Assembly (NCBI GenBank): GCA_001802655.1
Contig: MGZO01000073.1
Span: forward strand, 3,105-28,769
Source of the DNA: Hydrogenophilales bacterium RIFOXYD1_FULL_62_11
Lineage (GTDB): Bacteria > Pseudomonadota > Gammaproteobacteria > Burkholderiales > Thiobacillaceae
Direction of reading: 5' to 3'
Length of the DNA stretch: 25,665 nt
A program made the translations under genes and the position numbers. Shown here in pieces: positions 15,401 through 23,529 of the stretch. Positions within the stretch are counted from its first letter, which is position 1. Every line of letters starts with the position of its first letter. The notes beneath the pieces were generated by a model that saw only the letters and a program-made list of their open reading frames with translations, was not told the origin of the DNA and searched no databases.

Positions 15401-16204
15401 TCCCAGCGCCAGTTGGAACGAGAGTCCGAGCGGATCGGTCCAGCCCTTGACCGGGGCGAGGCTCAGCGTCCAGGTTGCGTTGGGTACTTGCAGGGTCTGC
15501 TCCACCGGTTCGATCAGGGGCGCTGGCGAGGAGCGGGCAATGACCTGTTTTTTTCCGCTGTCCGGGTGGATACGCCAGAGTTCATAGGCCCAGTCTTGCT
15601 TGCTCAGACGAGACAAATGGGTCATGTCCAGCCCGTCGGGCAAGCGCATCACGACCAGGGTGAAACCCCAGAAAATGGGTTTGCCCTGGCTGTCGTCGAG
15701 AAACACCGGCAAGCGTCCGATTACTCCTGTCCCACCCTGCGCCAGTTCCAGCGGGCCGGCCAGCGTGAGTCGGCCACTGTCGCGGGCGAGCAAGGATTCC
15801 TTGCGTTGTGTCGGGGCGGCAAACAAGTCCAGGCCGATGGCCGCCTCGTTGCCGGATATCGGCACGACGTTGCGGACAACCCCGCCAGGCGCCAGCGTCA
15901 GTACGGATGCACCAGGATAAAGCGGCAACATGGTGCGGGCAATCGCATCAAAATTAGAAACGCTACCGTTGCCCTGGCGTACCAGAGCCGCCAGAGCGTG
16001 GGTCGCAGAGGTCGCATGCCCGATGCGGCTTTCAACCGCATGGGCGTAGTGGCCGGCAAGAACGGCAGCGCGATCCCGCTCATGTTGACGGGCATGCCCG
16101 TCTAGCTGCCAGACAAGCAGTCCCGATAAGGCAAGCGTGATTAGAAAAACGAGCCCACCGAGCATCAGCGGGCGTATTGGGTAACGCATGTTTGATGCAG
16201 CCAT
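12464..16204 (-). CDS. Membrane CHASE-like/PAS/GGDEF/EAL cyclic-di-GMP enzyme
   Basis: A 1246-residue protein. A first membrane helix at about 13-33 and a second at about 270-292 bracket a periplasmic CHASE-like sensor. After a short coiled coil come four PAS domains (about 310-430, 435-560, 560-680, 680-800), three with clear PAC-like ends (DITQRAEAE, DITERKRAE and similar). The GGDEF domain (about 800-970) has an intact GGDEF and an inhibitory-site RxxD five residues before it (RDVD-TVSRQ-GGDEF). The EAL domain (about 985-1240) keeps the catalytic set: EALLRW, AVNLSAVQF, ELTES, DDFGTGYSS, KIDQSFV, AEGVET. Both synthesis and hydrolysis of cyclic-di-GMP are therefore possible. GGAG precedes the ATG. 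Signal and target are unknown. Confidence 0.93.
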   Translation of the reverse strand: MAASNMRYPIRPLMLGGLVFLITLALSGLLVWQLDGHARQHERDRAAVLAGHYAHAVESRIGHATSATHALAALVRQGNGSVSNFDAIARTMLPLYPGASVLTLAPGGVVRNVVPISGNEAAIGLDLFAAPTQRKESLLARDSGRLTLAGPLELAQGGTGVIGRLPVFLDDSQGKPIFWGFTLVVMRLPDGLDMTHLSRLSKQDWAYELWRIHPDSGKKQVIARSSPAPLIEPVEQTLQVPNATWTLSLAPVKGWTDPLGLSFQLALGLLFSLMLGYLTKLFVEMKAHKQLLEARVAQRTSEIQVAQRKLKATLDAIPDLVWLKDADGVYLSCNPGFESFFGASEAEIVGKTDYDFVEREQADFFREHDRKAMLAGKPSINEEWLTFASDGKRRLLETIKTPMLDENDNIIGVLGIARDITQRAEAERALQQSQQQTQQYLNIVGVMLVAIDAEGRVQLVNHKGCEMLGASEADILGKDWIEHFLPERIRKDVRETVTQMMKGDIAPVEYMENSILTRSGEERDVAWHNTVLLDESGRINGVLASGEDITERKRAEQALRDSRENLHLLLDSMAEAAYGVDFDGNCTFVNRAFLKILGYQDENEVLGKRTHTLIHHSHADGSAYPESECKMHRSYLTNQAINVSDEVFWRKDGGAIPVEYWSNPIVADGIVVGAIATFVDITERKRVEAQLSLAAQVFEQSGEGIMITDAQCNIVMVNQAFTTVSGYSEAEVLGQNPRMQSSGRHDRAFYSAMWEAIATQGRWQGEVWNRRKDGSVYPELISIIRVLDKKGEVSHYIGISSDITQHKAAQERIQRLAHFDPLTGLPNRALLSDRISHELSAAQRHHTQVVVMFVDLDHFKNVNDTLGHRIGDALLIEVATRLKSTVRDVDTVSRQGGDEFVLILPDTDADGAAHVAGKLLEAVAQPYQIESFELTVTLSIGIALYPGDGENFEVLAKCADAAMYRAKHDGRNTYCFFTSEMQARSAQNLHMENALRRALERNQLLLHYQPQVSLRDGRISGVEALLRWQHPELGMIAPADFIPLAEESGQILKIGEWVLRSAVRQIKAWMDDGLVPMVMAVNLSAVQFRHPHLPELVTQILDEEKLAPQYLELELTESVAMDDAPTAIAVMDRLHARGIRMSIDDFGTGYSSLSYLKRFKVYKLKIDQSFVRDISKDPEDRAIVSAIISLANSLGLQTIAEGVETEGQLAFLREQGCDEVQGYYYSKPLTAESFAAFVRAHSPVHD

Positions 16205-16345
16205 TGCGCTTACTCCGTTGTCACAGGATGGCCATCCGGTTATCCGAATAGCCTGGAGCTTTGTTTTTGCAAGAGTAACTTCCCCGGACGCCCTGAAATG
16301 GAATCATAGTTGGTCTTGCAGGCACATGCGGCGCTGGCCTGCCAA

Positions 16346-16597
16346 TCAGACCATTGCAAACCCTACCAGCGCAATCTCGTCGCCATCCTTCACCGGCGCG
16401 GATTTCTCGACGAACTGCTTGTTGACTGTGATGTTCAGTTTGGGGTTGCCCAGCAGCATCTTTTTCCACATTTCGCCACGCCGTGACAGTAAAAACAGCA
16501 GACGTTCCACATCGGTGATGTCGGCTGGCAGTTCGATTTCATCGGCGGCCATGCCCAGCGTGTCGACCAGGTCGCCGAAAAACAAAATCTTCACCAT
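16346..16597 (-). CDS. MoaD/ThiS-family protein lacking the terminal Gly-Gly
   Basis: An 83-residue ubiquitin-fold protein resembling the small subunit of molybdopterin synthase: MVKILFFGDLVDTLGMAADEIELP, then TDVERLLFLLSRRGEMWKKMLL, LNITVNKQFVEKSAPVKDGDEIALVGF. True sulfur carriers end in Gly-Gly, which is adenylated and thiocarboxylated. Here the frame ends FAMV and then TGA, and no Gly-Gly is seen in the other frames immediately downstream. It may therefore be a diverged paralogue without sulfur-carrier activity, or a C-terminally altered gene. No MoaE or MoeB partner is adjacent. The ribosome binding site is weak. Divergent from uvrD with 47 bp between starts. Confidence 0.75.
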   Translation of the reverse strand: MVKILFFGDLVDTLGMAADEIELPADITDVERLLFLLSRRGEMWKKMLLGNPKLNITVNKQFVEKSAPVKDGDEIALVGFAMV

Positions 16598-16608
16598 CTT
16601 GAGGCCTT

Positions 16609-16614
16609 TATAAT
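16609..16614 (+). promoter_or_regulatory. Possible -10 box for uvrD
   Basis: A consensus TATAAT lies 30 bp before the uvrD ATG. No good -35 box is found at the usual distance, so this is only a candidate. Confidence 0.3.
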
Positions 16615-16644
16615 TCGCAATTGACTGCCTGATTCTACCTTCGT

Positions 16645-18804
16645 ATGTCCGCCTACCCTGAAGGGCACAAGCATCTGCTGGAAAACCTCAACCCCGAACA
16701 GCGCGCCGCAGTGACGCTGCCGCATGAGTCTGCGCTGATTCTGGCGGGCGCCGGATCGGGCAAGACGCGCGTGCTGACCACGCGCATGGTGTGGCTGATC
16801 CAGGGCGGGCAGGTGTCGCCGCACGGCATTCTCGCGGTGACCTTCACCAACAAGGCGGCGAAGGAAATGATGACGCGCATATCGGCGATGCTGCCGATCA
16901 ACACGCGCGGCATGTGGGTGGGCACCTTTCATGGCCTGGCCAACCGCCTGCTGCGCACGCATTACCGCGAGGCGGGCTTGCCGCAGTCATTCCAGATTCT
17001 GGACAGCCAGGACCAGCTGTCGGCGATCAAGCGGCTGATGAAGTCGATGAACGTCGACACCGAGAAATACGAGCCGAAGAAGGTGCAGCGCTTTATCAGC
17101 GGTCACAAGGAGGCCGGACGGCGGGCGCGCGATGTCGAGGCGTTCGATGAATACTCGATGCGGCTGGTGGAAATTTTTGAGGCCTACGACGCGCAATGCC
17201 AGCGCGAAGGGGTGGCGGATTTCACCGAGCTGCTGCTGCGCTCCTATGAATTGCTGTTTCGTAATGAGCCGCTGTGCGAGCATTACCGCGACCGCTTCAA
17301 GCACATCCTGGTCGATGAGTTCCAGGACACCAATACGTTGCAGTACCGCTGGCTCAAGCTGTTTGCCGGGCCTGGCACTGCGCTTTTTGCTGTGGGCGAC
17401 GACGACCAGTCGATCTATGCGTTTCGCGGCGCCAATACCGCCAACATGGCCGAGTTCGAGCGCGAGTTCGCGCACGGCAACGTCATCAAGCTGGAGCAGA
17501 ACTACCGCAGCCACGGCCATATCCTCACCGCCGCCAATACCCTGATCGCGCAGAATGCGCACCGCCTCGGAAAAAATCTGTGGACGGCAGAGGGGGAGGG
17601 CGAACCGATTCGCGTCTACGACGCCTATTCGGATCAGGACGAAGCCAGCTTTATCGTCGACGAGGTGAAGGCCCTTAATCGCGAAGGCATCAACCTGTCC
17701 GATATGGCGCTGCTGTATCGCTCCAACGCGCAGTCGCGGGTGCTCGAGCATGCGCTGTTTTCCGCCAGCGTGCCGTATCGCGTGTATGGCGGGTTGCGTT
17801 TCTTCGAGCGCCTGGAAATTAAGCATGCGCTGGCCTACCTGCGCCTGCTGACCAATCCGGAAGACGACGGTGCCTTCATCCGCGTGGTGAATTTTCCTGC
17901 GCGCGGCATCGGTGCGCGCACGCTGGAGCTGCTGTCGGCCAGTGCGGCACAGTCCGGTGCCAGTCTGTGGCAGGCGGCCTGCACCGCCAGCGGCAAGATG
18001 GCCGGATTTGCCAAGCTGATCGAGGAGATCAAGCAGGCCACGCGCGATCTACCGTTGCCCGAAGTAATCGATCACGTGATCGAAGCCAGTGGCCTGGCGG
18101 ATTTTTACCGCGCCGACAAGGACGGCACCGAGCGGCTGGAAAACCTCAACGAACTGGTTAACGCGGCGGCGCTCTTCGCGGAAGAAAACAGCGCCGAGGG
18201 GGCGGAAGAGAGCACCCTGGATTCCTTTCTTGCCCACGCCGCGCTGGAGGCCGGCGAGCACCAGGCCGGTGTCGGCCTCGATGCCTTGCAGTTGATGACG
18301 GTGCACGCCGCCAAAGGACTGGAGTTTCACGCGGTGTTCATCACCGGACTCGAAGAAAGCCTGTTTCCCCACGAGCAAAGCGCAAACGAAGAAGACGGCT
18401 TGGAAGAAGAACGACGGCTGATGTATGTCGCGATTACCCGCGCGCGGCGGCGGTTGTATCTGTCGCACGCACAATCGCGCATGCTGCACGGCCAGATTCG
18501 CTACGGCCTGCCGTCACGCTTTCTCGATGAATTGCCGGAACAGGTGCTGAGCCCGCTCAACCGCCGCAGCGGTTCATCTCAGCCGCAAAGCTTCGGCTAC
18601 GCGGCCCCGGCAGCGCGCCCTGCTGCGCCGCTGGGCAATGACACCGGTTACCGCGTCGGGCAAAGCGTGGCGCACGCCAAATTCGGCAGCGGCATCATCA
18701 TCGACTTTGAAGGACGCGGCAGCGATGCCCGCGTGCAGGTGAAATTCCGCGACGCCGGAACCAAGTGGCTGGCGCTGGCTTATGCCAATTTGTCGGCGGC
18801 CTGA
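16645..18804 (+). CDS. uvrD: DNA helicase II UvrD
   Basis: A 719-residue superfamily 1A 3'-5' DNA helicase used in nucleotide excision and mismatch repair. Motifs in order: LNPEQRAAV (Q motif), LAGAGSGKTRVL (Walker A, residues 35-41), AVTFTNKAAKEM (Ia), GTFHGLANRLLR, LVDEFQDTN (Walker B), VGDDDQSIYAFRGA (III), LEQNYRS (IV), LMTVHAAKGLEFHAVFITGLEE (V) and EERRLMYVAITRARRRLYL (VI). The C-terminus YRVGQSVAHAKFGSGIIIDFEG is the Tudor-like domain that binds RNA polymerase in UvrD/PcrA. That tail and the overall length favour UvrD over Rep. Its 3' end overlaps the convergent BPSS1780-family gene by 25 bp. No Shine-Dalgarno sequence is evident. Confidence 0.92.
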   Translation: MSAYPEGHKHLLENLNPEQRAAVTLPHESALILAGAGSGKTRVLTTRMVWLIQGGQVSPHGILAVTFTNKAAKEMMTRISAMLPINTRGMWVGTFHGLANRLLRTHYREAGLPQSFQILDSQDQLSAIKRLMKSMNVDTEKYEPKKVQRFISGHKEAGRRARDVEAFDEYSMRLVEIFEAYDAQCQREGVADFTELLLRSYELLFRNEPLCEHYRDRFKHILVDEFQDTNTLQYRWLKLFAGPGTALFAVGDDDQSIYAFRGANTANMAEFEREFAHGNVIKLEQNYRSHGHILTAANTLIAQNAHRLGKNLWTAEGEGEPIRVYDAYSDQDEASFIVDEVKALNREGINLSDMALLYRSNAQSRVLEHALFSASVPYRVYGGLRFFERLEIKHALAYLRLLTNPEDDGAFIRVVNFPARGIGARTLELLSASAAQSGASLWQAACTASGKMAGFAKLIEEIKQATRDLPLPEVIDHVIEASGLADFYRADKDGTERLENLNELVNAAALFAEENSAEGAEESTLDSFLAHAALEAGEHQAGVGLDALQLMTVHAAKGLEFHAVFITGLEESLFPHEQSANEEDGLEEERRLMYVAITRARRRLYLSHAQSRMLHGQIRYGLPSRFLDELPEQVLSPLNRRSGSSQPQSFGYAAPAARPAAPLGNDTGYRVGQSVAHAKFGSGIIIDFEGRGSDARVQVKFRDAGTKWLALAYANLSAA

Positions 18805-19574
18805 CTGGCCTCAGCCTCGTCCGCCCATACCGCAAAAATCGCCTGATACGACGCATACAGCGAGCCAAACAGAATCGGCATGGCGACCAGCAAGCCGAGC
18901 AGCATGGGGACCAGCGCAGCAAAGACCAACATCAGGCCCAGCACCAGACCATTGACCATCATGGCCGCCCAGTTCTTGGCGACGGCCTTGAGGCTGACGC
19001 CGAGCGCGGTTCCCAGCCGTGCGCCGCCGAACAGGATCAGCGCAGGCGCATACCAGGTGGCCATGATGAGCGGGGTGAACAGCAGCAGACCCGTGAATAC
19101 GGCGGGCAGCGATTGGTTCATCAGGGCCTGCAGTTCGACCGGGGTGGCTTTCGGGTTTTGCGCAGCGACCATGATGGCTTCGGGATCGAATCCCATGCTG
19201 TGCATGACCTGGCCAATGGCGAGCGTGCCAAGCAGTTGCACCGCGCCCATTGCCATCAAGGGAAGGGCGGGGCCCGACATGAACGGACGCTTCACGCCAG
19301 CCAGAAAATGCGGCAGTTCGAGGTCCTGGCCGTTATCCAGCGCGCGGAACGCGGCCATGAAACCTGCCACCAGAAAAGGGGACGCCAGTTCGGACAGGGT
19401 TCCACCGATTCCCGGAACCAGGTTGAGTGCCATCACCACGCCAAACAGCACGCCAAATGCGGCAGACAGCAGAAGCGCATTTTTGCGGTACAAACGAAAG
19501 CCTTCTACCACCCAGCGCCAGCCCTGGCTGGCTGCGACGGTACGCGGGATGTCTTGATTGGAAGCGGAAGTCAT
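18780..19574 (-). CDS. BPSS1780-family membrane protein
   Basis: A 264-residue inner-membrane protein with about six hydrophobic segments. The N-terminal part ASQGWRWVVEGFRLYRKNALLLSAAFGVLF is typical of the BPSS1780 family of betaproteobacteria, whose function is not established. The middle loop (FDPEAIMVAAQNPKATPVELQALMNQ) is polar and would lie between membrane segments. It is the last of three minus-strand genes (LOG protein, DUF2782 protein, this one) spaced by about 20 bp, probably one operon, and its 3' end overlaps uvrD. No ribosome binding site is visible before the ATG, so translation may be coupled to the gene upstream. Confidence 0.8.
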   Translation of the reverse strand: MTSASNQDIPRTVAASQGWRWVVEGFRLYRKNALLLSAAFGVLFGVVMALNLVPGIGGTLSELASPFLVAGFMAAFRALDNGQDLELPHFLAGVKRPFMSGPALPLMAMGAVQLLGTLAIGQVMHSMGFDPEAIMVAAQNPKATPVELQALMNQSLPAVFTGLLLFTPLIMATWYAPALILFGGARLGTALGVSLKAVAKNWAAMMVNGLVLGLMLVFAALVPMLLGLLVAMPILFGSLYASYQAIFAVWADEAEASQAADKLA

Positions 19575-19590
19575 ACAGCGTGCATTCGTC

Positions 19591-19911
19591 TCAAAATTCT
19601 TTCACGACCCATTGTGGCGGCTGCAAACCGGGCAGGGTTTCCATGCGATTAAAACGGCCTTCGCCGCTGGGGTCGATCAGGTAATACGGTTTGCCGACCT
19701 TGGGCGTGACTTTCAGCATGTAGAGCTTGCCATTGCTGCGGTATTCCTCGACTTCACCCCGACTGTCGGGTTTGATGGTGATGGTAGAGGCTTCGTCAGC
19801 ACCAGGTGGGCCATCGGGGACGGGCGAGAGTTCGGGCGGACGGTCGGATGGCGGGGCGGCCATGACAAGTCCGCTCGCCAGCAGGGTCAACAGTAAAAGG
19901 GAATAACGCAT
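19591..19911 (-). CDS. DUF2782 exported protein
   Basis: A 106-residue protein with a signal peptide (MRYSLLLLTLLASGLVMA), a Pro-rich linker, and the DUF2782 core: STITIKPDSRGEVEEYRSNGKLYMLKVTPKVGKPYYLID followed by a conserved aromatic end (PPQWVVKEF). Function is unknown; in betaproteobacteria it commonly neighbours polA, as here. GGAG lies 6 nt before the ATG. The gene sits 20 bp after the LOG-family gene and 16 bp before the BPSS1780-family gene. Confidence 0.85.
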   Translation of the reverse strand: MRYSLLLLTLLASGLVMAAPPSDRPPELSPVPDGPPGADEASTITIKPDSRGEVEEYRSNGKLYMLKVTPKVGKPYYLIDPSGEGRFNRMETLPGLQPPQWVVKEF

Positions 19912-19931
19912 GACGGTCTCCGGGGAGTAGG

Positions 19932-20660
19932 TTAGAGGTTGAGCTGGATTTCGCGTTCGGCCAGCGAGGGCATGAAGCCGCGTTTTTCGTAATGGCTGAA
20001 AATGGCATCGACCACCTGGTCGGGTTCGTCGATGATCTGCATCAGGTCGAGATCCGCAAGTGCGATCATGCCTTCGTCCACCATCCTGGTTTTTACCCAG
20101 TCGACCAGCCCAGCCCAGTAGCTTGATCCAACCAGGACGATGGGAATGGGCGCGATTTTTCCAGTTTGAACCAGGGTCAGCGCCTCGAACAACTCGTCCA
20201 GCGTGCCGAAGCCGCCGGGCATGACGACATAGGCCGCAGCAAATTTGACGAACATGACCTTGCGTGCAAAAAAATGCTGGAAGGTCTGGCTGATGTCCTG
20301 ATAGGGATTGCCGCTTTGCTCGTGTGGCAACTGGATGTTGAGGCCGACGCTGGGCGATTTGCCGAAATACGCGCCCTTGTTGGCGGCTTCCATGATGCCG
20401 GGACCGCCACCGGAGATCACCGAGAAGCCGGCATCAGACAGTTTGCGGGCGATTTCTTCGGTGAGCCTGTAATAGGCATGGTCGGTCGGGGTGCGCGCGC
20501 TGCCGAAAATAGACACCGCCGGGCGGATCGAGACCAGCCGCTCAGTCGCCTCGACGAACTCTGACATAATCCCCAGCATCCGCCACGACTCGCGTGCTGA
20601 ATAATCAATCTCGGCGCTGCGACCCGGATCGGCGGTAATCGGTAATTTATCCCCGTGCAT
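19932..20660 (-). CDS. LOG-family nucleotide phosphoribohydrolase (TIGR00730)
   Basis: A 242-residue Rossmann-fold protein of the LOG family. Characterised members release the base from nucleoside 5'-monophosphates, as in cytokinin activation; the bacterial substrate here is uncertain. The nucleotide-binding motifs are clear: SIFGSART, GGGPGIMEAANKGA at about residues 84-97, and PGGFGTLDE at 148-156, with ARK (132-134) in place of the more common SRK-type segment. The N-terminal 25 residues are polar, and an internal ATG exists at residue 28, but the upstream sequence is typical of the longer LOG subgroup. GAGG lies 10 nt before the ATG. Divergent from polA. Confidence 0.87.
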   Translation of the reverse strand: MHGDKLPITADPGRSAEIDYSARESWRMLGIMSEFVEATERLVSIRPAVSIFGSARTPTDHAYYRLTEEIARKLSDAGFSVISGGGPGIMEAANKGAYFGKSPSVGLNIQLPHEQSGNPYQDISQTFQHFFARKVMFVKFAAAYVVMPGGFGTLDELFEALTLVQTGKIAPIPIVLVGSSYWAGLVDWVKTRMVDEGMIALADLDLMQIIDEPDQVVDAIFSHYEKRGFMPSLAEREIQLNL

Positions 20661-20686
20661 GTTTTGATCGCCTCGTGATTGGTCTT

Positions 20687-20710
20687 AGTGTGAATCAAGT
20701 CAGTGTGAAT
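20687..20710. repeat. Direct repeat upstream of polA
   Basis: AGTGTGAAT occurs at 20687-20695 and again at 20702-20710, a 15-bp period, between the divergent starts of the LOG gene and polA. It could be a duplicated binding site or chance. Confidence 0.4.
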
Positions 20711-20719
20711 GCCCCCCAT

Positions 20720-23437
20720 ATGAATATGAGCGAGCCTCAAAAAACCCTGCTGCTGGTGGACGGTTCGTCCTATCTGTATCGCGCGTTTCATGCGCTGCCC
20801 GATCTGCGCAACGCAGCGGGTGAGCCGACCAATGCGATCAAGGGCGTGCTGGCGATGTTGCGCAAACTGCAGAAGGACTACGCGGCGGATTATATCGCCT
20901 GCGTGTTCGACGCGAAGGGTAAAACCTTCCGCGACGAGCTTTACCCCGCCTACAAGGAACATCGCCCGCCGATGCCGGACGACCTGCGTTGCCAGATTGA
21001 GCCGCTGCACGAACTCATCCGCGCCGATGGCTGGCCGCTGGTGGTGATCGACGGCGTCGAGGCCGACGACGTGATCGGCACGCTGGTGGTGGAAGCTACG
21101 CGCCACAACGTCCGCAGCATTGTTTCAACCGGCGACAAGGACATGGCGCAACTGGTCAATGACCACGTGACGCTGGTCAACACCATGAGCGAGGAAACGC
21201 TCGACATTCCCGGCGTCAACGCCAAATTTGGGGTGCCGCCCGAGCGCATCGTCGATTACCTTACGCTGATCGGCGACAGTGTGGACAACGTCCCGGGTGT
21301 GGCCAAGGTGGGGCCGAAAACGGCGGTGAAATGGCTCGCCGAGTTTGGCTCGCTGGACAATCTGGTTGCCCACGCCGACACGGTGAAGGGTGTGGTGGGC
21401 GAGAATCTGCGTGCCGCGCGCGACTGGCTGCCGCAGGCGCGTGTGCTGATCACCATCAAGACCGATGTTGCGCTGCCATTCACGCTCGATGCGCTGACAC
21501 TGCAAGCGCGCGACACGGCTACGCAACGGACGCTATTCGAGCGCTTTGGATTCCGCGCCTGGCTGCGCGAGCTGGATGCGGCCGCTACGGATCTGCCCGC
21601 CGTGCCGGAACAGGATACCAGCGGCAACCACCGTGCGCGCTACGAAACCATTCTGACCGACGTCCAGCTGGACGACTGGATCGCCCGGTTGACGGCCGCG
21701 CCTGCGTATGCGCTCGACACCGAAACCACCGGTCTCGACCCGATGCAGGCCGAACTGGTCGGCATGTCGTTCGCCATCGCGCCCGGCGATGCCGCCTACC
21801 TGCCGCTAGGGCATTCCTACGCCGGGGTGCCGGCCCAGCTGGATCGTGCAGCCACGCTTGCCAAACTCAAGCCGCTGCTGGAAAACCCCGCCCCCAGAAT
21901 CATCGGCCAGAACCTCAAATTCGATCGTCATATCTTTGCCAATGCCGGCATCGCGCTCGGCGGCGCAATCGACGACACGCTGCTGCAGTCCTACGTGGTG
22001 GAAGCGCATCAGTCGCACGAACTGGGCAATCTGGCGATGCGCCATCTGGGCCTGGCGACCATCAGCTACGACGAGGTCACCGGCAAAGGTGCGGCGCGAA
22101 TCGGTTTCGAGCAGGTGGCGATCGAGCGCGCCAGCGAATACGCAGCAGAAGACGCCGACGTGACGCTGCGCGTGCGCGATGCGCTGGCGCCGCAGATTGC
22201 GGCATCCGACCAGCTCGATTACGTCTATCGCCAGATCGAGCTGCCAGTGGCGAGCATTTTGTTTCGCATGGAGCGCACCGGCGTGCTGCTCGACAAGAAC
22301 CTACTCGCCATCCAGAGCGGTGAACTCGGCAGGAAGATGCTGGAGCTGGAACAGCGCGCGTACCAGGAAGCCGGGCAGCCGTTCAACCTCGGTTCGCCCA
22401 AGCAGATCGGTGACATTCTGTTCACCCAGAAGGGCTTGCCGGTGGTGAAAAAAACCCCCGGCGGTGCGCCGTCCACCGATGAAGACACGCTGGAACAACT
22501 GGCGCTCGATCACCCCATTGCGCGGGCGATTCTCGACTACCGTGGCATGGCCAAACTGAAGTCGACCTACACTGACAAGCTGCCGCAGATGATCCATCCG
22601 GACACTGGCCGCGTTCATACCAGCTATTCGCAGGCCACTGCCGTCACCGGGCGCTTGTCCAGCTCCGAGCCCAATTTGCAGAATATTCCTGCGCGCACTA
22701 CTGAAGGCCGCCGCATCCGCGAAGCCTTCATCGCGCCGCCCGGGCATCAGCTGGTGTCGGCCGATTATTCGCAAATTGAACTGCGCATCATGGCCCACCT
22801 GTCGGACGATGCCGGCTTGCTGACCGCGTTTGCCGAAGACCGCGATATTCACACCGCCACCGCCGCCGAAGTGTTCGGCGTGCCGCTGCTAGATGTGAAC
22901 AGCGAACAGCGGCGCATGGCCAAGGTCATCAACTTCGGCCTGATCTACGGCATGTCGGCATTTGGCTTGGCGTCGCAACTTAATCTGGAACGCTCCGCCG
23001 CACAAGCCTATATCGACCGCTATTTCGCGCGCTATCCGGGGGTGGCAGACTACATGCAGCGCACCCGCGAAGCCGCGCGCCGCCAGGGTTATGTCGAAAC
23101 CGTGTTCGGTCGCCGACTCTACCTGCCGGAAATCAACGCCAAAAACCCGCAACGCCGCCAGGGCGCCGAACGCGCCGCGATCAATGCGCCGATGCAGGGT
23201 ACCGCCGCCGATCTCATCAAACTGGCGATGATTGCGGTGCAGGGATGGCTTGACCGTGAGAAACTGGCGAGCCGCCTGCTGCTGCAAGTGCACGACGAGC
23301 TCATCCTCGAAGTGCCCGAGCACGAACTCGACCGGGTACGTGCCGAGCTACCCGGTTATATGTGTAATGTGGCCGCGCTAAAAGTGCCGTTGCGGGTCGG
23401 TGTGGGAGCGGGACATAATTGGGAAGCTGCGCACTGA
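20720..23437 (+). CDS. polA: DNA polymerase I
   Basis: A protein of about 905 residues with the three standard domains. The 5' nuclease domain (about 1-290) starts LLLVDGSSYLYRAFHALPDLRN and includes the acidic sites of VFDAKGKTFR, GVEADDVIGTL, TGDKDMAQL and GDSVDNVPG. The 3'-5' proofreading domain begins YALDTETTGLDP with Asp and Glu intact. Polymerase motifs are A (LVSADYSQIELRIMAHLS), B (RRMAKVINFGLIYGMSAFG) and C (LLQVHDELILEVP). All three activities should be present. The start could be ATG 20720 or ATG 20726; a GTG at 20675 is open but unlikely. No clear ribosome binding site is seen for any. Confidence 0.95.
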   Translation: MNMSEPQKTLLLVDGSSYLYRAFHALPDLRNAAGEPTNAIKGVLAMLRKLQKDYAADYIACVFDAKGKTFRDELYPAYKEHRPPMPDDLRCQIEPLHELIRADGWPLVVIDGVEADDVIGTLVVEATRHNVRSIVSTGDKDMAQLVNDHVTLVNTMSEETLDIPGVNAKFGVPPERIVDYLTLIGDSVDNVPGVAKVGPKTAVKWLAEFGSLDNLVAHADTVKGVVGENLRAARDWLPQARVLITIKTDVALPFTLDALTLQARDTATQRTLFERFGFRAWLRELDAAATDLPAVPEQDTSGNHRARYETILTDVQLDDWIARLTAAPAYALDTETTGLDPMQAELVGMSFAIAPGDAAYLPLGHSYAGVPAQLDRAATLAKLKPLLENPAPRIIGQNLKFDRHIFANAGIALGGAIDDTLLQSYVVEAHQSHELGNLAMRHLGLATISYDEVTGKGAARIGFEQVAIERASEYAAEDADVTLRVRDALAPQIAASDQLDYVYRQIELPVASILFRMERTGVLLDKNLLAIQSGELGRKMLELEQRAYQEAGQPFNLGSPKQIGDILFTQKGLPVVKKTPGGAPSTDEDTLEQLALDHPIARAILDYRGMAKLKSTYTDKLPQMIHPDTGRVHTSYSQATAVTGRLSSSEPNLQNIPARTTEGRRIREAFIAPPGHQLVSADYSQIELRIMAHLSDDAGLLTAFAEDRDIHTATAAEVFGVPLLDVNSEQRRMAKVINFGLIYGMSAFGLASQLNLERSAAQAYIDRYFARYPGVADYMQRTREAARRQGYVETVFGRRLYLPEINAKNPQRRQGAERAAINAPMQGTAADLIKLAMIAVQGWLDREKLASRLLLQVHDELILEVPEHELDRVRAELPGYMCNVAALKVPLRVGVGAGHNWEAAH

Positions 23438-23529
23438 TTGAGTGTGGGGACCCAATAACAGAAACAATAATCACGAGACTTGAGGCGCTAGTCAACTAGT
23501 CAGCGTTTTCTTAAATGGAGCCGAGATAA

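Noticed and set aside
21331..22323. 330-residue plus-strand open frame inside polA
   Set aside because: It is in a different frame of polA and is dominated by Arg and Ala; the polA frame carries all polymerase motifs.
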